Below, piece after piece: positions 25,792 through 34,995 of a DNA stretch of 64,000 nucleotides. Source of the DNA: Sinorhizobium sojae CCBAU 05684 (GTDB lineage Bacteria; Pseudomonadota; Alphaproteobacteria; Rhizobiales; Rhizobiaceae); NCBI RefSeq assembly GCF_002288525.1, contig NZ_CP023067.1:1984001-2048000 (forward strand). Direction: 5' to 3'. The notes beneath the pieces were generated by a model that made no database searches, was not told the origin of the DNA, and was given only the letters and a program-made list of their open reading frames with translations. The stretch's first letter is position 1, and each line of letters starts with the position of its first letter. The translations under genes and the position numbers were made by a program.

Positions 25792-25986
25792 ATGGGCGTT
25801 AAAAATGCACCGACCGAAAAGGGCAAACAAGCTGCCCGCGGTCTACGCGACAGCGCTGCGAGAGAAGAGAAAAAGACCGAGGCGAGGAAGGGATCGGACC
25901 TCGCCAAGGGTGCCGACCGGGTCGACGAACGCTCCAGGAGCTCCGACGGCAGGAGCGCGGCAGCGAAGCAGAGGCCTAAGAAGTAG
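25792..25986 (+). CDS. small basic hydrophilic protein
   Basis: A 64-residue, highly charged, Gly/Ala/Lys/Arg-rich protein, almost certainly disordered (AAREEKKTEARKGSDLAKGA). ATG at 25792 has AAGGGAG eight bases upstream; GTG at 25783 is less likely. It resembles small stress-induced or DNA-associated disordered proteins in composition only. It lies alone between ftsZ2 and the HAD-ATPase fusion. Confidence 0.6.
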   Translation: MGVKNAPTEKGKQAARGLRDSAAREEKKTEARKGSDLAKGADRVDERSRSSDGRSAAAKQRPKK

Positions 25987-26054
25987 AGCGCGAGCGATCC
26001 ACGGGATCGCCCGCAGGTAGGCTCGGGCCGCATAGAAGTGGCGCAGACGCCGCC

Positions 26055-27767
26055 TCAGTCTCTCTCCGAGGCGGGCGCGGTGTAGCGGCGGCGCACCGCT
26101 TCCGCCAGCCGCTTGCGGCTTTCGGTCGGGGCAAGCGAACGATCTTCCTCGATGGCCGCGGCTTCGTCCGAGAGTTCCGGGTCGCCGATGCGCTCGCTGA
26201 ACCATTTCGAATAGTCGCCCGCCCGCAGGTGATGGTCCCAGGTCTCGTCGTCGATCCCCTCGGCGATCTGCAGGAACATCATCAAATTGTGGGCGCGCAG
26301 GTTCAGCTTGTTCTCCGGGCCGCGGAAATAAAAGCTCGCGTCCTCTCCGAGATGTCCCTCGGCATATTTCCGCGTGTGCCGCTTGCGGACCTGCTTCGGC
26401 TTTTCGACGCGGATGCGCTGTACCGGTGCGCCGGTCGAGCGCCGCCAGAAGAGGACCTCGTCATCCGACCGGCGCTGGTCGAGCCCGTCCGGCAGATCGT
26501 CTCCGGTCGCCTCGCAGAAGGTCTCGATGGCCTCGCGCCCCTTGGGGCCGAGCGCCGCAACCGCGGTTACCGCCGAAAGGGCCTTGGGCGAGACCGAATC
26601 CGGGTGAACGGTGATCATGATGGTTCCGGATCGGTCGTCGGAGAGCGCCAGCGACGCGCTGTCGCGCGCCGCGGGCATGAGATGATGGGCCTCGTCGATG
26701 ATCAGCCAATGCGGCCTGCCCGTGCGCGCGCGCATCGCCGAAATGTCCGGCATCAGCTCGGCGAAAAACGCCGGCCGCTCGTCGAGCTCGAAGCCGAGGG
26801 CGCTGACGACGACGTTGTCGTCCGGATTGGCAAGGAGCTCCATCACCTGGCGATCCGTCGGCGTGACCGAACCGCTGCCGACCGTCACGGCACCTTCGAG
26901 ATCTTCGTAATCGCCCTCCGGATCGAAGACGCAGAACTGGAAGCCCTTTTCGCGCAACCGCTCGGATAGCGCCGTGGCCAGCGTTGATTTGCCGATCCCG
27001 GAGCTGCCGGTAATGAGCAGCACGTCGGGCGGCGTTATCACGACGGGCCCGGTATCGTCCTCGCCGATCTGCACCTCATGGCGCGCATTGGTGCAGAACG
27101 CGAAATCCTGCGCGATAATCGCGCCGATCAATTCCTCGACGCCTTCGCCACGTTCGCCCTTGAGCGCGAAATCGGCGGTGTCCTTCACCGCAGGCAGCGC
27201 GTTCGCCACGGCGGCACCGCAGCCGCACATTCTCAACAGTGCGTGGTCGTTTTCCGCATCCCCGACAGCGACCACGTTCAAAAATGAGAGCTGCATTTCC
27301 TTGAGCGCGGCCGTAAGCCCGGTCGCCTTGTTGACCCCGCTCGGCAGGACCATGACGGCGCCCTTGTTGAAGATGATTTCCAGTTCGAGGCCGAGCTCGT
27401 GGATCGCTTCGAGCGCGGCTGTCTGGTGCGGCTCCCAGGTGGCGACGATCGTGCGCCCGACCGAGATGTTGTCAACGCCCTTCTCTCTCAGGAGCTCGAC
27501 GAATTCCGCCGGCGGCGCCGGCGCCAGCGGCCGCTCCTCTTCAGTCTCCGGCGTGTAGAGGAGCGCGCCATTCTCGGCGACGATCTTGTCGAAAAGATCG
27601 GTCTCCGGGAAGACGCTTTTCAGATCCGGCAATTCCCGTCCGGTGACGAGCAGGAGCTTGCGGCCTGTCTCCCGTAGTCTTTTCAGCGCTTCGAGGCTTT
27701 CCGGCCTGACCGCGCCGTGATCGGCCAAGGTCCCGTCATAATCCGTCGCAAGGGCCATGTAATACAT
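26055..27767 (-). CDS. HAD-type phosphatase fused to a P-loop ATPase
   Basis: A 570-residue two-domain protein. Residues 1-230 are a Cof/HAD-IIB-like phosphatase: ATDYDGTLADHG with the nucleophile and acid Asp at 9 and 11, LLLVTGR, and VGDAENDHALL for metal binding. From about 250 a P-loop domain begins: LLITGSSGIGKSTLATALSE (Walker A), WLIIDEAHHLMP (Walker B) and a late GTIMITVHPDS, resembling HerA/VirB4-type ATPases. A basic tail follows (KPKQVRKRHTRKYAE). ATG at 27767 with GAGGAGAAAGG upstream. The combination suggests a nucleotide- or sugar-phosphate phosphatase regulated by ATP use; the substrate is unknown. Confidence 0.88.
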   Translation of the reverse strand: MYYMALATDYDGTLADHGAVRPESLEALKRLRETGRKLLLVTGRELPDLKSVFPETDLFDKIVAENGALLYTPETEEERPLAPAPPAEFVELLREKGVDNISVGRTIVATWEPHQTAALEAIHELGLELEIIFNKGAVMVLPSGVNKATGLTAALKEMQLSFLNVVAVGDAENDHALLRMCGCGAAVANALPAVKDTADFALKGERGEGVEELIGAIIAQDFAFCTNARHEVQIGEDDTGPVVITPPDVLLITGSSGIGKSTLATALSERLREKGFQFCVFDPEGDYEDLEGAVTVGSGSVTPTDRQVMELLANPDDNVVVSALGFELDERPAFFAELMPDISAMRARTGRPHWLIIDEAHHLMPAARDSASLALSDDRSGTIMITVHPDSVSPKALSAVTAVAALGPKGREAIETFCEATGDDLPDGLDQRRSDDEVLFWRRSTGAPVQRIRVEKPKQVRKRHTRKYAEGHLGEDASFYFRGPENKLNLRAHNLMMFLQIAEGIDDETWDHHLRAGDYSKWFSERIGDPELSDEAAAIEEDRSLAPTESRKRLAEAVRRRYTAPASERD

Positions 27768-27994
27768 GCGGGCTGCCTTTCTCCTCGGAGCTCGTACTGC
27801 AGGTGGAACGTGAAAGCCTGATGCTGGTTCCCGCCTCCTGCAGGTCTCCCTGCCTCGATTGAGGAACCGAGACATGCAGCGACTCAAAGTGCATGCCCTC
27901 CGGCAGTTATCTCGCGCACCGCCATGGCAGCGGCAGCGGACCGAGGGGCGGCGTGCCTCCCTCAATCAAAGGGGCGCCGCGGCCAACCCGCAGC

Positions 27995-28351
27995 TTAGGA
28001 TGCGCGATCCCCGATAGCGGCTTGCAACTGCGGATCAAGAATCCCGGTCGCGACCACGGTTTCGAAGTACTCGACCTTGAGGTCGAATGACTTCAAAAGC
28101 TTCTGCGTGCTCGGCTTGACGACCGCGTCATCGAAGGCAGCGCCTTCGAAATGAGCTGAAGAGTCCAGATCGCTCCAGAGCGATACGACGACCAGTTCAT
28201 TGTCCTTTCCGCCGATCTTCGTCGCCAGAGATGCACCGAGATGGCCGGGCAGTTCGGCCATTTCTTGAAAGGTCGTGCGCCGAAGGTGGTCAGCATATTG
28301 ATTAAGCACTTCGTCCGTTCCGGCCGATGCACGCCACCAGCGAATGATCAT
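27995..28351 (-). CDS. antibiotic biosynthesis monooxygenase-like (ABM) protein
   Basis: A 118-residue protein of the dimeric alpha/beta-barrel class. It starts MIIRWWRASAGTDEVLNQYA and has the typical ELVVVSLWSDLDSS strand-helix turn and a terminal strand VEYFETV. ABM proteins include small heme- or quinol-linked oxygenases, but many have no known activity. ATG at 28351 follows AAGGGAGAA. It is a single gene downstream of a repeat fragment (27860-27890, GAGACATGCAGCGACTCAAA). Confidence 0.8.
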   Translation of the reverse strand: MIIRWWRASAGTDEVLNQYADHLRRTTFQEMAELPGHLGASLATKIGGKDNELVVVSLWSDLDSSAHFEGAAFDDAVVKPSTQKLLKSFDLKVEYFETVVATGILDPQLQAAIGDRAS

Positions 28352-28411
28352 GTTTTTCTCCCTTGTTCCAAATCCACGAGTCGACCGGGGTTTTTCTTCG
28401 ACCGCTCCGCG

Positions 28412-28582
28412 CTAATTGTAGGATCGGAAACTTCCTGTAATCGCAACGCATGATCGACGATAGGCTTCCTCAAACAGCAGAAGCTCCGGGTCCTTCGGGT
28501 CGACGGGCCGCATTGCCCAGGATTGCCCACTATCGTCTACGGCTTGGAGGATCGTGAAGCGCGATAGCCGGACCGAGCCCAC
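28412..28582 (-). CDS. candidate 56-residue protein downstream of the BCCT-like gene
   Basis: A frame from GTG at 28582 to TAG at 28412 that is easy to overlook. It reads VGSVRLSRFTILQAVDDSG and MRPVDPKDPELLLFEEAYRR, which looks like genuine protein. It begins 20 bases after the BCCT-like stop on the same strand. No strong ribosome site is visible; ATG at 28513 is an alternative start. It could be a small co-transcribed gene or the remnant of a longer one. Confidence 0.35.
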   Translation of the reverse strand: MGSVRLSRFTILQAVDDSGQSWAMRPVDPKDPELLLFEEAYRRSCVAITGSFRSYN

Positions 28583-28601
28583 TACCGCGCCATCGCGTCC
28601 T

Positions 28602-29792
28602 TCAGGACGGCGACCCCGCGGGCAAGGCGTTGCCGGCCGGGCCGCGCGCCTCCATGACTGCCGCCCGGACGAGTGCCCGACGGCGCAGCATCAAGGCGTA
28701 GACCGCCGCATACAGGCCGATGACGACCACACCGACCCACTCGATCTTGAAGGGCGTGAACTGGTAGGCCATCACGAGACCCAGCTGAAGAAAAAAGTGC
28801 AAAGGATAATAGGTCGAGCCCAGCCGTGTTTTCGTCCAGCCAAGATTGAGGCCGTAGAGACGGATCAACGAATCGAGTGAATTCACCACGAAAACGATGC
28901 CGACTGTCACCATGAACCAGTTCAACCAGGCGGGTATGGTAATCTGCTGCTCGAAGTAGATGTAAAGCACTGCGAACCAGACCGCCAACGGGATTGACGG
29001 CAAAAGGATCATCGCGCCGGCGAGCCGCCATGTCCTGAGGCCCCCGACGAACATCGAAACGAACTGGCCGATCATGATGCTCCACGAGAACCACCAGAAA
29101 AGATAGAATTCGTGATAGGCGGTGATCGGGCTTACGAAGTGATGCAGATTAGCAAAATAGTCCGACAGCAGGCCGAGATTCGACGCGAGGCCGCCCAGTC
29201 CAGCAGCGCTATAGTAGTAGGAAGCCGCCAGTACGGCGACGATCGCCAAGGCCACGAACATCCATGTCGAACTGACGGCCAGCCACTTCATGAAATTGAT
29301 GTTTCCGCTGGAGTAGACCGATATCGCGATGACGCAGACGACGATCGCCCAAAGCGTCGTCGCTGAAACATCGCCGATGTAGCTCGGCAAGGCCGTGAGG
29401 AAGAGGTAGCAGGTGAAGGCGCAGGTTGCGATCACCGTGAGATTGTAGACCCATTTGACGATCGGAATCTCGAAGATCTGCAGCCGAGGTTCGAGCACGA
29501 CGAAGTAGAAGGCCGAAAGAAAGTACATCATCCAGACCAGCGGTCCCCACATGCCGAACTCGATGGCAAGCGGGTTGGTGAACCGGTAAGCCTCGTCCGC
29601 CGCATAGGCCGGAAACTCGGTCAGCGGCAGCATGACCAGGCCCATGTCCAGGCCGGCTGTGAACAACAGCGCGACGAAGGTAAATGTGCCGACCGGGGTT
29701 TGCCCGCAACAGCGGACATTGCCCCAGCGCAGGATGACGAAGACAGCGCTGATTAGAACCGCCAGATAGGCGGTGCTGATGATGTAACTCAC
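28602..29792 (-). CDS. BCCT-like multi-pass transporter
   Basis: A 396-residue protein with about ten to twelve membrane helices. The segment FYLFWWFSWSIMIGQFVSM resembles the tryptophan-rich signature of betaine/carnitine/choline transporters. It is shorter than classical BCCT proteins (about 500 residues) and lacks a long cytoplasmic C-terminus, so it is a divergent member at best. GTG at 29792 has AAGGGAGG seven bases upstream. If the assignment is right, it would import quaternary ammonium compounds as osmoprotectants or nutrients. No binding-protein or catabolic gene is adjacent. Confidence 0.65.
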   Translation of the reverse strand: MSYIISTAYLAVLISAVFVILRWGNVRCCGQTPVGTFTFVALLFTAGLDMGLVMLPLTEFPAYAADEAYRFTNPLAIEFGMWGPLVWMMYFLSAFYFVVLEPRLQIFEIPIVKWVYNLTVIATCAFTCYLFLTALPSYIGDVSATTLWAIVVCVIAISVYSSGNINFMKWLAVSSTWMFVALAIVAVLAASYYYSAAGLGGLASNLGLLSDYFANLHHFVSPITAYHEFYLFWWFSWSIMIGQFVSMFVGGLRTWRLAGAMILLPSIPLAVWFAVLYIYFEQQITIPAWLNWFMVTVGIVFVVNSLDSLIRLYGLNLGWTKTRLGSTYYPLHFFLQLGLVMAYQFTPFKIEWVGVVVIGLYAAVYALMLRRRALVRAAVMEARGPAGNALPAGSPS

Positions 29793-30093
29793 TGATGACC
29801 TCCCTTGCGGCAGTTCCGCCGGATTGACCGAGAGGGGAAATGCCGCTCGTACGACGCCACAGGAACGGCAGAGATCTACGTCGGAGAACGACGCTACGAT
29901 AACCAAATGCGACGAAAGCGGCTCGCGTGTTCGGAAGAGTTTTCTTTAATGGGGGACGCGGATGATCGCAAGGGTGGTGCCGATATCTTCCGGAAAGCCC
30001 ATTCGGAGTTCGAAGTTCCGGAACCGTTGGCGGCCTGTTCCGTTGGTGCGTCGAGGTATCCACGAGCAATTTGTCCGGAAGGGTTCAGGTGCG

Positions 30094-30693
30094 ATGGATC
30101 TCCTGCGGTGGATATCCGGCCATGGCCAGCTGATCTCGGCGCTTACCGGCGTCGGCATGCTCCTGGTCTGGGTCATCTATCTGCAGGTCTTCATCAGCAG
30201 CTATCGCAGGCAATTGCGGGCGACGCTCCTGATCGCGCGCGGCGCGGGCGACGGCCTGGAGGCCCGCTGCTTCCTGAGCAATATGAGCTCGGGACCGGTT
30301 TACGTGCAGAGCGTGATCATCACGCTCGAAACCGCCGATGGAACACTGATCAGGCCGGCGACCGATATTCAGGACGGCGAAGGCAGTCCGATCGAGCGTA
30401 CGCGCCAGGGGCCGCTTCAACCGGGCGATATCCGCGACATCGGGTCCTTCCGCAGCCTGATCTGCCACGCGCTCGAAGCCGCCGATGATCAGGCCGAGAT
30501 CGTACAGGCAATGGTCATCGAAATCCTTGGCGTCTACGGCTCCGAGGACCTGCCCGTCGGCGCCCGCCGTCGCTTCATCCTGGCCAAAACGCAAGGCCGG
30601 ATACGCCTGCGGGGGGACACGATCGAGACGCAGCAGATCAGGAAAAGACGCGAGCGACGAAGGTTGATCTCGGAACTCAAACGGGATCAGTAG
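30094..30693 (+). CDS. hypothetical single-pass membrane protein
   Basis: A 199-residue protein. An N-terminal membrane helix (GVGMLLVWVIYLQVFISSYR) is followed by a ~100-residue beta-rich cytoplasmic domain (ARCFLSNMSSGPVYVQSVII) and a strongly basic C-terminus (QQIRKRRERRRLISELKRD) suited to binding nucleic acid or acidic lipid. ATG at 30094 is preferred over the frame start at 29962 because it begins the hydrophobic segment. Function unknown. It is divergent from the BCCT-like gene. Confidence 0.65.
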   Translation: MDLLRWISGHGQLISALTGVGMLLVWVIYLQVFISSYRRQLRATLLIARGAGDGLEARCFLSNMSSGPVYVQSVIITLETADGTLIRPATDIQDGEGSPIERTRQGPLQPGDIRDIGSFRSLICHALEAADDQAEIVQAMVIEILGVYGSEDLPVGARRRFILAKTQGRIRLRGDTIETQQIRKRRERRRLISELKRDQ

Positions 30694-30760
30694 CATCTAC
30701 AGCGCCCTGCGTCCTTTTCGGGCCGACGCGGCTAGCCGGACGGCAACAGTTGCGCGGACG

Positions 30761-31234
30761 TCAGAGGATGCTCAGCGAGCCGTCGCTCTCGAGCACCACG
30801 GCCTCCACGTCCTGCAGATCGCGATGTCCGTTCGAGCGGACTGCGCTCAGCACCTCATCTTCCGTGATCCGCTCTCTTTTCATCGCGCGATGACAGAAGA
30901 CGCCCTCGCGCGCAAGCAGCGTCGGCTCCGCCCGGACGATCTTTGCCGCCGTCCTGGATCGAACGGAGACGAATGTGACCAGGTATTGCAACCCGACCAG
31001 CAATGCCAGGGCCGTTGCTCCTTCCGCCAATGCGATCGATTCCTGAAGGAGGATGGCGGACAGCGTGGACCCAAGAGCGACGGTGACGACGAAATCGAAG
31101 GCATTGAGCTTCGCAAGGGTCCGCTTCCCTGAAACCCGGAGAAACAGAACGAGCGCAGCATAGGCCATCGTGCCGACGATGAGGGTGCGCAAGATCCCGG
31201 ACCATCCATGAAAAAGCAGCGGTTCGAAGTCCAT
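30761..31234 (-). CDS. YetF-like (DUF421) membrane protein
   Basis: A 157-residue protein with three N-terminal membrane helices (LIVGTMAYAALVLFLRVSGK, FVVTVALGSTLSAILL, ALALLVGLQYLVTFVSV) and a C-terminal soluble DUF421 half (EPTLLAREGVFCHRAMKRER, ITEDEVLSAVRSNG). The shared G-K-R-T-L after helix one is typical. Members are linked to spore-germination and stress traits in Bacillus; in Gram-negatives the role is unknown. It is convergent with the preceding gene and tandem with the ZIP gene at 31384-32115. Confidence 0.85.
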   Translation of the reverse strand: MDFEPLLFHGWSGILRTLIVGTMAYAALVLFLRVSGKRTLAKLNAFDFVVTVALGSTLSAILLQESIALAEGATALALLVGLQYLVTFVSVRSRTAAKIVRAEPTLLAREGVFCHRAMKRERITEDEVLSAVRSNGHRDLQDVEAVVLESDGSLSIL

Positions 31235-31383
31235 CGGTTTTCCTCCAAGTTTGCCCCGGGAACTTTAGGCTCGGTCCCAAGCCTAGAACCCGATGATGTT
31301 CCCGTGTTGCTCGCCCGTGCTTGCGGTGCGGCTAATTTCCTTGGCGCTCCCGCTTCTCTCAGAGGTGGCCAGAATCCGCGCGG

Positions 31384-32115
31384 TTACCCGAGATAGGTGG
31401 TCAGCAGGGCAAAGAAGGCGAAGCCGCCGGCGAACGAGACCGTCGAGATCAGCCGCGGCGGTGTCGGTTCATCGGCCTGGGGCAGCGTATCCTCGACCGT
31501 GGTGAGGAGCAGGATCCCGACGACCAAGGCCAGCGCGGCATTCTGGATGTCGGCTTCGAAGTCGCGCAGCACCCAGAAGCCGATCGTCGCTCCGAGGAAC
31601 AGCGGAAGCGCGAAGCCGAAGGCCGCGAGGATCCGCATCCGCCGGCCGACCCCCTCGCTTCGAAAGTTGGATACCGCCGCAAATCCGCCCGGAATATTGG
31701 CGACGAGCTGGCTGAGAGCGAGGATGAGACCGAGCCAACTCGAGACCGCCGATCCTATGCCGGTCATGAGCCCGTCACCGAACAGGTCCGCCGCCACCGC
31801 CGTATAGACCATCCAGCCTGCGGTGCTTCCGCCGGGTTGCGAGCGTCCTTGCAGCCACTTGACGCCCTTGGCCAAAAGCACGGAGAAGGCCGCCCCGCCG
31901 AGGAAGGCCACGACCGCCAGCCCGATAGGCGTGCTCTCCAGAATGCGCGGCATGAGCTCCACGCTCACGACGGCGATCGCTACGCCCGCTGCGGCATGGA
32001 GCGCGGACCCGACCACCCACTCGGGAGCGCGGGTGCTCTCGGCGATCGCGCTTCCGATGCCGCTACCGCCGGCCGGCAGCAAAGCGATTGCCAGCACGAG
32101 AAGATATTCGCTCAT
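31384..32115 (-). CDS. ZIP-family metal transporter-like protein
   Basis: A 243-residue protein with about eight hydrophobic helices. DLFGDGLMTGIGSAV lies where ZIP proteins carry their HNFPEG metal site, here with Asp replacing the usual His; SQLVANIPGGFAAVSNF in the next helix is a further ZIP-type metal-site motif. Altered ligands suggest changed specificity or that it is not a zinc importer. ATG at 32115 has GAGGG eight bases upstream. The in-frame extension to 32427 is antisense to other material. Confidence 0.75.
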   Translation of the reverse strand: MSEYLLVLAIALLPAGGSGIGSAIAESTRAPEWVVGSALHAAAGVAIAVVSVELMPRILESTPIGLAVVAFLGGAAFSVLLAKGVKWLQGRSQPGGSTAGWMVYTAVAADLFGDGLMTGIGSAVSSWLGLILALSQLVANIPGGFAAVSNFRSEGVGRRMRILAAFGFALPLFLGATIGFWVLRDFEADIQNAALALVVGILLLTTVEDTLPQADEPTPPRLISTVSFAGGFAFFALLTTYLG

Positions 32116-32366
32116 GGCTATTTGGCCCTCGACGTGGCGGGCCCTGCTCTTCGAACCTCTTCGGTGGTCAATTCGCCTCGAACGGGGTCGAACAAGAATC
32201 GTTCCACTCACGGCGAGTCCCATGCGCGCGGCAAGGAACATTTTCGCCCGCGCGCGATTGGCTACGGGTGCGGCAACAGGGCCGCGAATAACTCTAAGCA
32301 AGGCGTGTCCAGCGAGCGCACTGCATGGACAGTGCTGGAGGGTTACGCGCCGCCGAGGAGGAAACC

Positions 32367-33650
32367 ATGCGAAAGAGTGGCAGAATTCTACTTGCTGCCG
32401 GCCTGCTATGCGGGACGGGACTGACAACTGCCTTTGCCCAGGAAGCCAACCAGGCAGGCGATCTGCAGGGATGCGAAAGGCTGACCCAGCTGATCCAGCA
32501 GAACGAAGACCGGCTTCGCGACGAATGGATCAACCAGGCGAACACCGCAGTGCGGCAGAACAGGGAGCAGCGGTGCTCGCAATATGTGGCACAGGCGGAG
32601 GATGCCTTGCGCGAACTCGACCGGGAAGAGGCCCGGGATCAGCGCGCCGGCAGAGATCGTCAGCAACAGGGCCAAACGGACGATCGCGGCATCATGATCG
32701 AGCAGGCCGAACCGCGGATCACGATCCAGCAAGGCGCGCCCGAGATAACCTACGCACAGCCGCAGCCGCGGGTAAACGTGCAGCAGGGCCGACCGGAGAT
32801 CCTCGTCAGACAGGCGGAACCGACGATTCGCGTCGAGATGCCGCAGCCGCGGATCACCATCCAGCAGCCGGAGCCGGAAATCATCGTTCGGATGCCGGAA
32901 CCGGACGTATCGGTCTCGATGCCCGAGCCCGATATCGAAGTCTCGCGCGGCGAGCCTCAGGTGCAGGTCCAGGAACCGGAAGAGGAGCCGGTCATCAGGC
33001 GCCGAGCCGCACCGGAGCAACAGGCACGCGTGAATGTCCAGAGGCAAGAGCCGCAGGTGCGCTTCGAACGGGCCGAACCGAATGTCGAGTTTGAAATGAC
33101 CGGCGAGCCGCAAGTGCGCTTCGAGCGGACCGGCGAGCCGCAAGTGCGCTTCGAGGGGACGCAGCAAGCCGCCGCAGGGGATGAAGACACCCGTCAGCCG
33201 CAAGCCAGGCGCCAGCAGCAGGCACGGGCCGACCAGGAAGTCGGACGGGAACAGACCGCGAGCATCGAGCGTCGGCAGATGACCGACGAAGCACGCCGCA
33301 TGCTTCGTGGCGACGACCGGGAGCAGGCTGAGGGTCGAACCTGGCGCATTCTCGTCTCGGACCTCGTCGGCCGCGACGTCGTGAACCGCCGCGGCGAAGA
33401 GCTCGGCAGGGTGGATCGCGTGATCCGCTCGAACGATCGCCTTTATGTGGTTCTCGAACATGGCGGCTTCCTCGGTCTCGGCGAGGACGAGGTGGCCGTG
33501 CCGCTGGACCGCATCTCCTCCGTCCGGGGCGACGACCAGCTTCTGATGCGGGGGATGAGCGAAGAAGACATCGAGGCCATGCCGAATATCAGTTCGGAAA
33601 CTGGCACCGAGCTTCGCACCAATATGCAGGTCGAGATCTCCGAGTCTTGA
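32367..33650 (+). CDS. periplasmic PRC-barrel protein with acidic repeat region
   Basis: A 427-residue protein. A signal peptide (ILLAAGLLCGTGLTTAFAQ) is followed by a helical N-terminal region, then residues about 110-260 with degenerate repeats of P-(E/Q)-hydrophobic type (PQPRITIQQPEPEIIVRMPE), and a C-terminal PRC-barrel-like domain (WRILVSDLVGRDVVNRRGEE, YVVLEHGGFLGLGEDEVAVP). ATG at 32367 follows GGAGGAAACC. A 30-bp coding duplication lies at 33099-33158. Other PRC proteins act in ribosome maturation or photosynthetic reaction centres; a periplasmic one like this probably has a structural or binding role. Confidence 0.85.
   Translation: MRKSGRILLAAGLLCGTGLTTAFAQEANQAGDLQGCERLTQLIQQNEDRLRDEWINQANTAVRQNREQRCSQYVAQAEDALRELDREEARDQRAGRDRQQQGQTDDRGIMIEQAEPRITIQQGAPEITYAQPQPRVNVQQGRPEILVRQAEPTIRVEMPQPRITIQQPEPEIIVRMPEPDVSVSMPEPDIEVSRGEPQVQVQEPEEEPVIRRRAAPEQQARVNVQRQEPQVRFERAEPNVEFEMTGEPQVRFERTGEPQVRFEGTQQAAAGDEDTRQPQARRQQQARADQEVGREQTASIERRQMTDEARRMLRGDDREQAEGRTWRILVSDLVGRDVVNRRGEELGRVDRVIRSNDRLYVVLEHGGFLGLGEDEVAVPLDRISSVRGDDQLLMRGMSEEDIEAMPNISSETGTELRTNMQVEISES
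33099..33158 (+). repeat. 30-bp tandem duplication in the PRC-barrel gene
   Basis: Two adjacent 30-bp units starting ACCGGCGAGCCGCAAGTGCG that differ at a single base. They encode TGEPQVRFER and TGEPQVRFEG. Recent slippage or repeat expansion in the Pro/Glu repeat region. Confidence 0.9.
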
Positions 33651-33672
33651 TCCGATTGCGCGTACCGAACCC

Positions 33673-33704
33673 GCCCGCGGCCTCCGGACCGCGGGCGTTT
33701 CGTT
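33673..33704 (+). terminator. intrinsic terminator of the PRC-barrel gene
   Basis: Perfect 8-bp stem GCCCGCGG/CCGCGGGC with an 8-base loop, followed by GTTTCGTT. It lies about 20 bases after the stop codon at 33650. Confidence 0.75.
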
Positions 33705-33788
33705 GGTGTGGGGGAGTCTCGCGACCGCTTCAGCGGCGATCGCCGCGGCCGTATCTCCGGATCACGACGGGCTTCCCGCGCCGAGCCA

Positions 33789-34991
33789 TTACCGCAGCAG
33801 CGCGGCGTCTTCGCGAGCCCTGCCCAGGACGTAGCCGATATCCTCCGGCAACATGAAGCCATCAGCGACCAGTGCCTCCGCGGCGCTCTTGACCGCCATC
33901 AGATATGCATCCTCGTCGGGATAGCGCTCGCCGAGGGACTTTCGGTCATCGGCCTTGCTCCGCTCCTTCGGAAAGGGGATGAAGGTGCCGGAGAGGCTGC
34001 AGAGCTCGCCCTCCGCGAAGCCCTCCCTTCGAAGGTTCCAGCCGGCATAGGTTCCGAGCGGCGCCTCGACATTGGCCATCCTAATGCCTCCCAACGGATT
34101 GCCGTCGTCGTCGAGGCCAGGCACGGACACCGGATAAGCCTTTCCCCGCACCGGCGGCTGTGAAGAATAGTCCATCACCCTGAGCTCGTTGATAACAGGC
34201 CGCGCCACCTCTCCGCCGATCCTCGGCAGCTTCAGATCTTCAAGGCGCACCAGCGTCGCATCGGTCAGGCTGGGATAGCGGCTGGCGGGCGGTGCCTTGT
34301 TCTTCGATATCCAATTCGCCAACGCGACATAAAGCGCCCGCATCACGGGTGCCGCACTCAGCGGATTGGTCGGAAAGGCGCACGCAGCCTCCTCCTTCGA
34401 CTGGGCTGACCAGCCGTTGAAATGCGGCGCTCCGGCAATGAAGTAGAGCCGCACCCCGTCAGGCATCTCCAGGGGCTCGCCAGCGGGCGAGGTGGTGACA
34501 AGCGAAGCACGAGCCTGCCAGAACTCGGTAGACGTGTCAGTGTGCATGATCTTCGGGCATGTGGCCGTGGCGCGGCATGCGGAAAGAATGCTGCCGCTTT
34601 CGCCGGTGAGCGGATCGGTGGTCTCCGCATAGGTGAAGGGGAATTGATCGCCCGGATAGTCGTGATCCTCGTGCTGGCGCGAATACCGGCCCGGCTGCGC
34701 GAAGCGGAAATTGGTAAAGGTCTTTCGCGATCCGGCGATGTGCGGGATGGCTCCGTCGAAAACCCTGTTGCCCGCCTCGTCGGCGTTGAAGCCGTGATAG
34801 ACCAGGTCGCGCAGGAAGCGTCCCGATTGCGAGACACCAAGGGCGATCGTGTGCTCCACGCCGTCCAGCGGGCTCTGCACGCCATGGCCATGGTTGCCCC
34901 GGAGGAAGGAAACAAGGTCGCTCGTCGCGGCGAAGGCAAGGCCGGCGGGAACCGCATCCTTGGCCGGATATGAATTTGACTCATCGCCCAT
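33789..34991 (-). CDS. alpha/beta hydrolase-domain protein, apparently lacking its N-terminal region
   Basis: A 400-residue protein with the nucleophile-elbow motif GVSQSGRFLRD and flanking features of a large alpha/beta hydrolase family (FAATSDLVSFLRG before it, VFDGAIPHIAGSRK after it). In longer relatives, as I know them, ~200 residues precede this region; here the frame begins shortly before it. ATG at 34991 or 35024 is possible; both lie at or within a 46-bp inverted repeat, and neither has a clear ribosome site. It is therefore either a 5'-truncated gene or a shortened form expressed from the operator region shared with the TetR gene. Confidence 0.65.
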   Translation of the reverse strand: MGDESNSYPAKDAVPAGLAFAATSDLVSFLRGNHGHGVQSPLDGVEHTIALGVSQSGRFLRDLVYHGFNADEAGNRVFDGAIPHIAGSRKTFTNFRFAQPGRYSRQHEDHDYPGDQFPFTYAETTDPLTGESGSILSACRATATCPKIMHTDTSTEFWQARASLVTTSPAGEPLEMPDGVRLYFIAGAPHFNGWSAQSKEEAACAFPTNPLSAAPVMRALYVALANWISKNKAPPASRYPSLTDATLVRLEDLKLPRIGGEVARPVINELRVMDYSSQPPVRGKAYPVSVPGLDDDGNPLGGIRMANVEAPLGTYAGWNLRREGFAEGELCSLSGTFIPFPKERSKADDRKSLGERYPDEDAYLMAVKSAAEALVADGFMLPEDIGYVLGRAREDAALLR

Positions 34992-34995
34992 GGGC

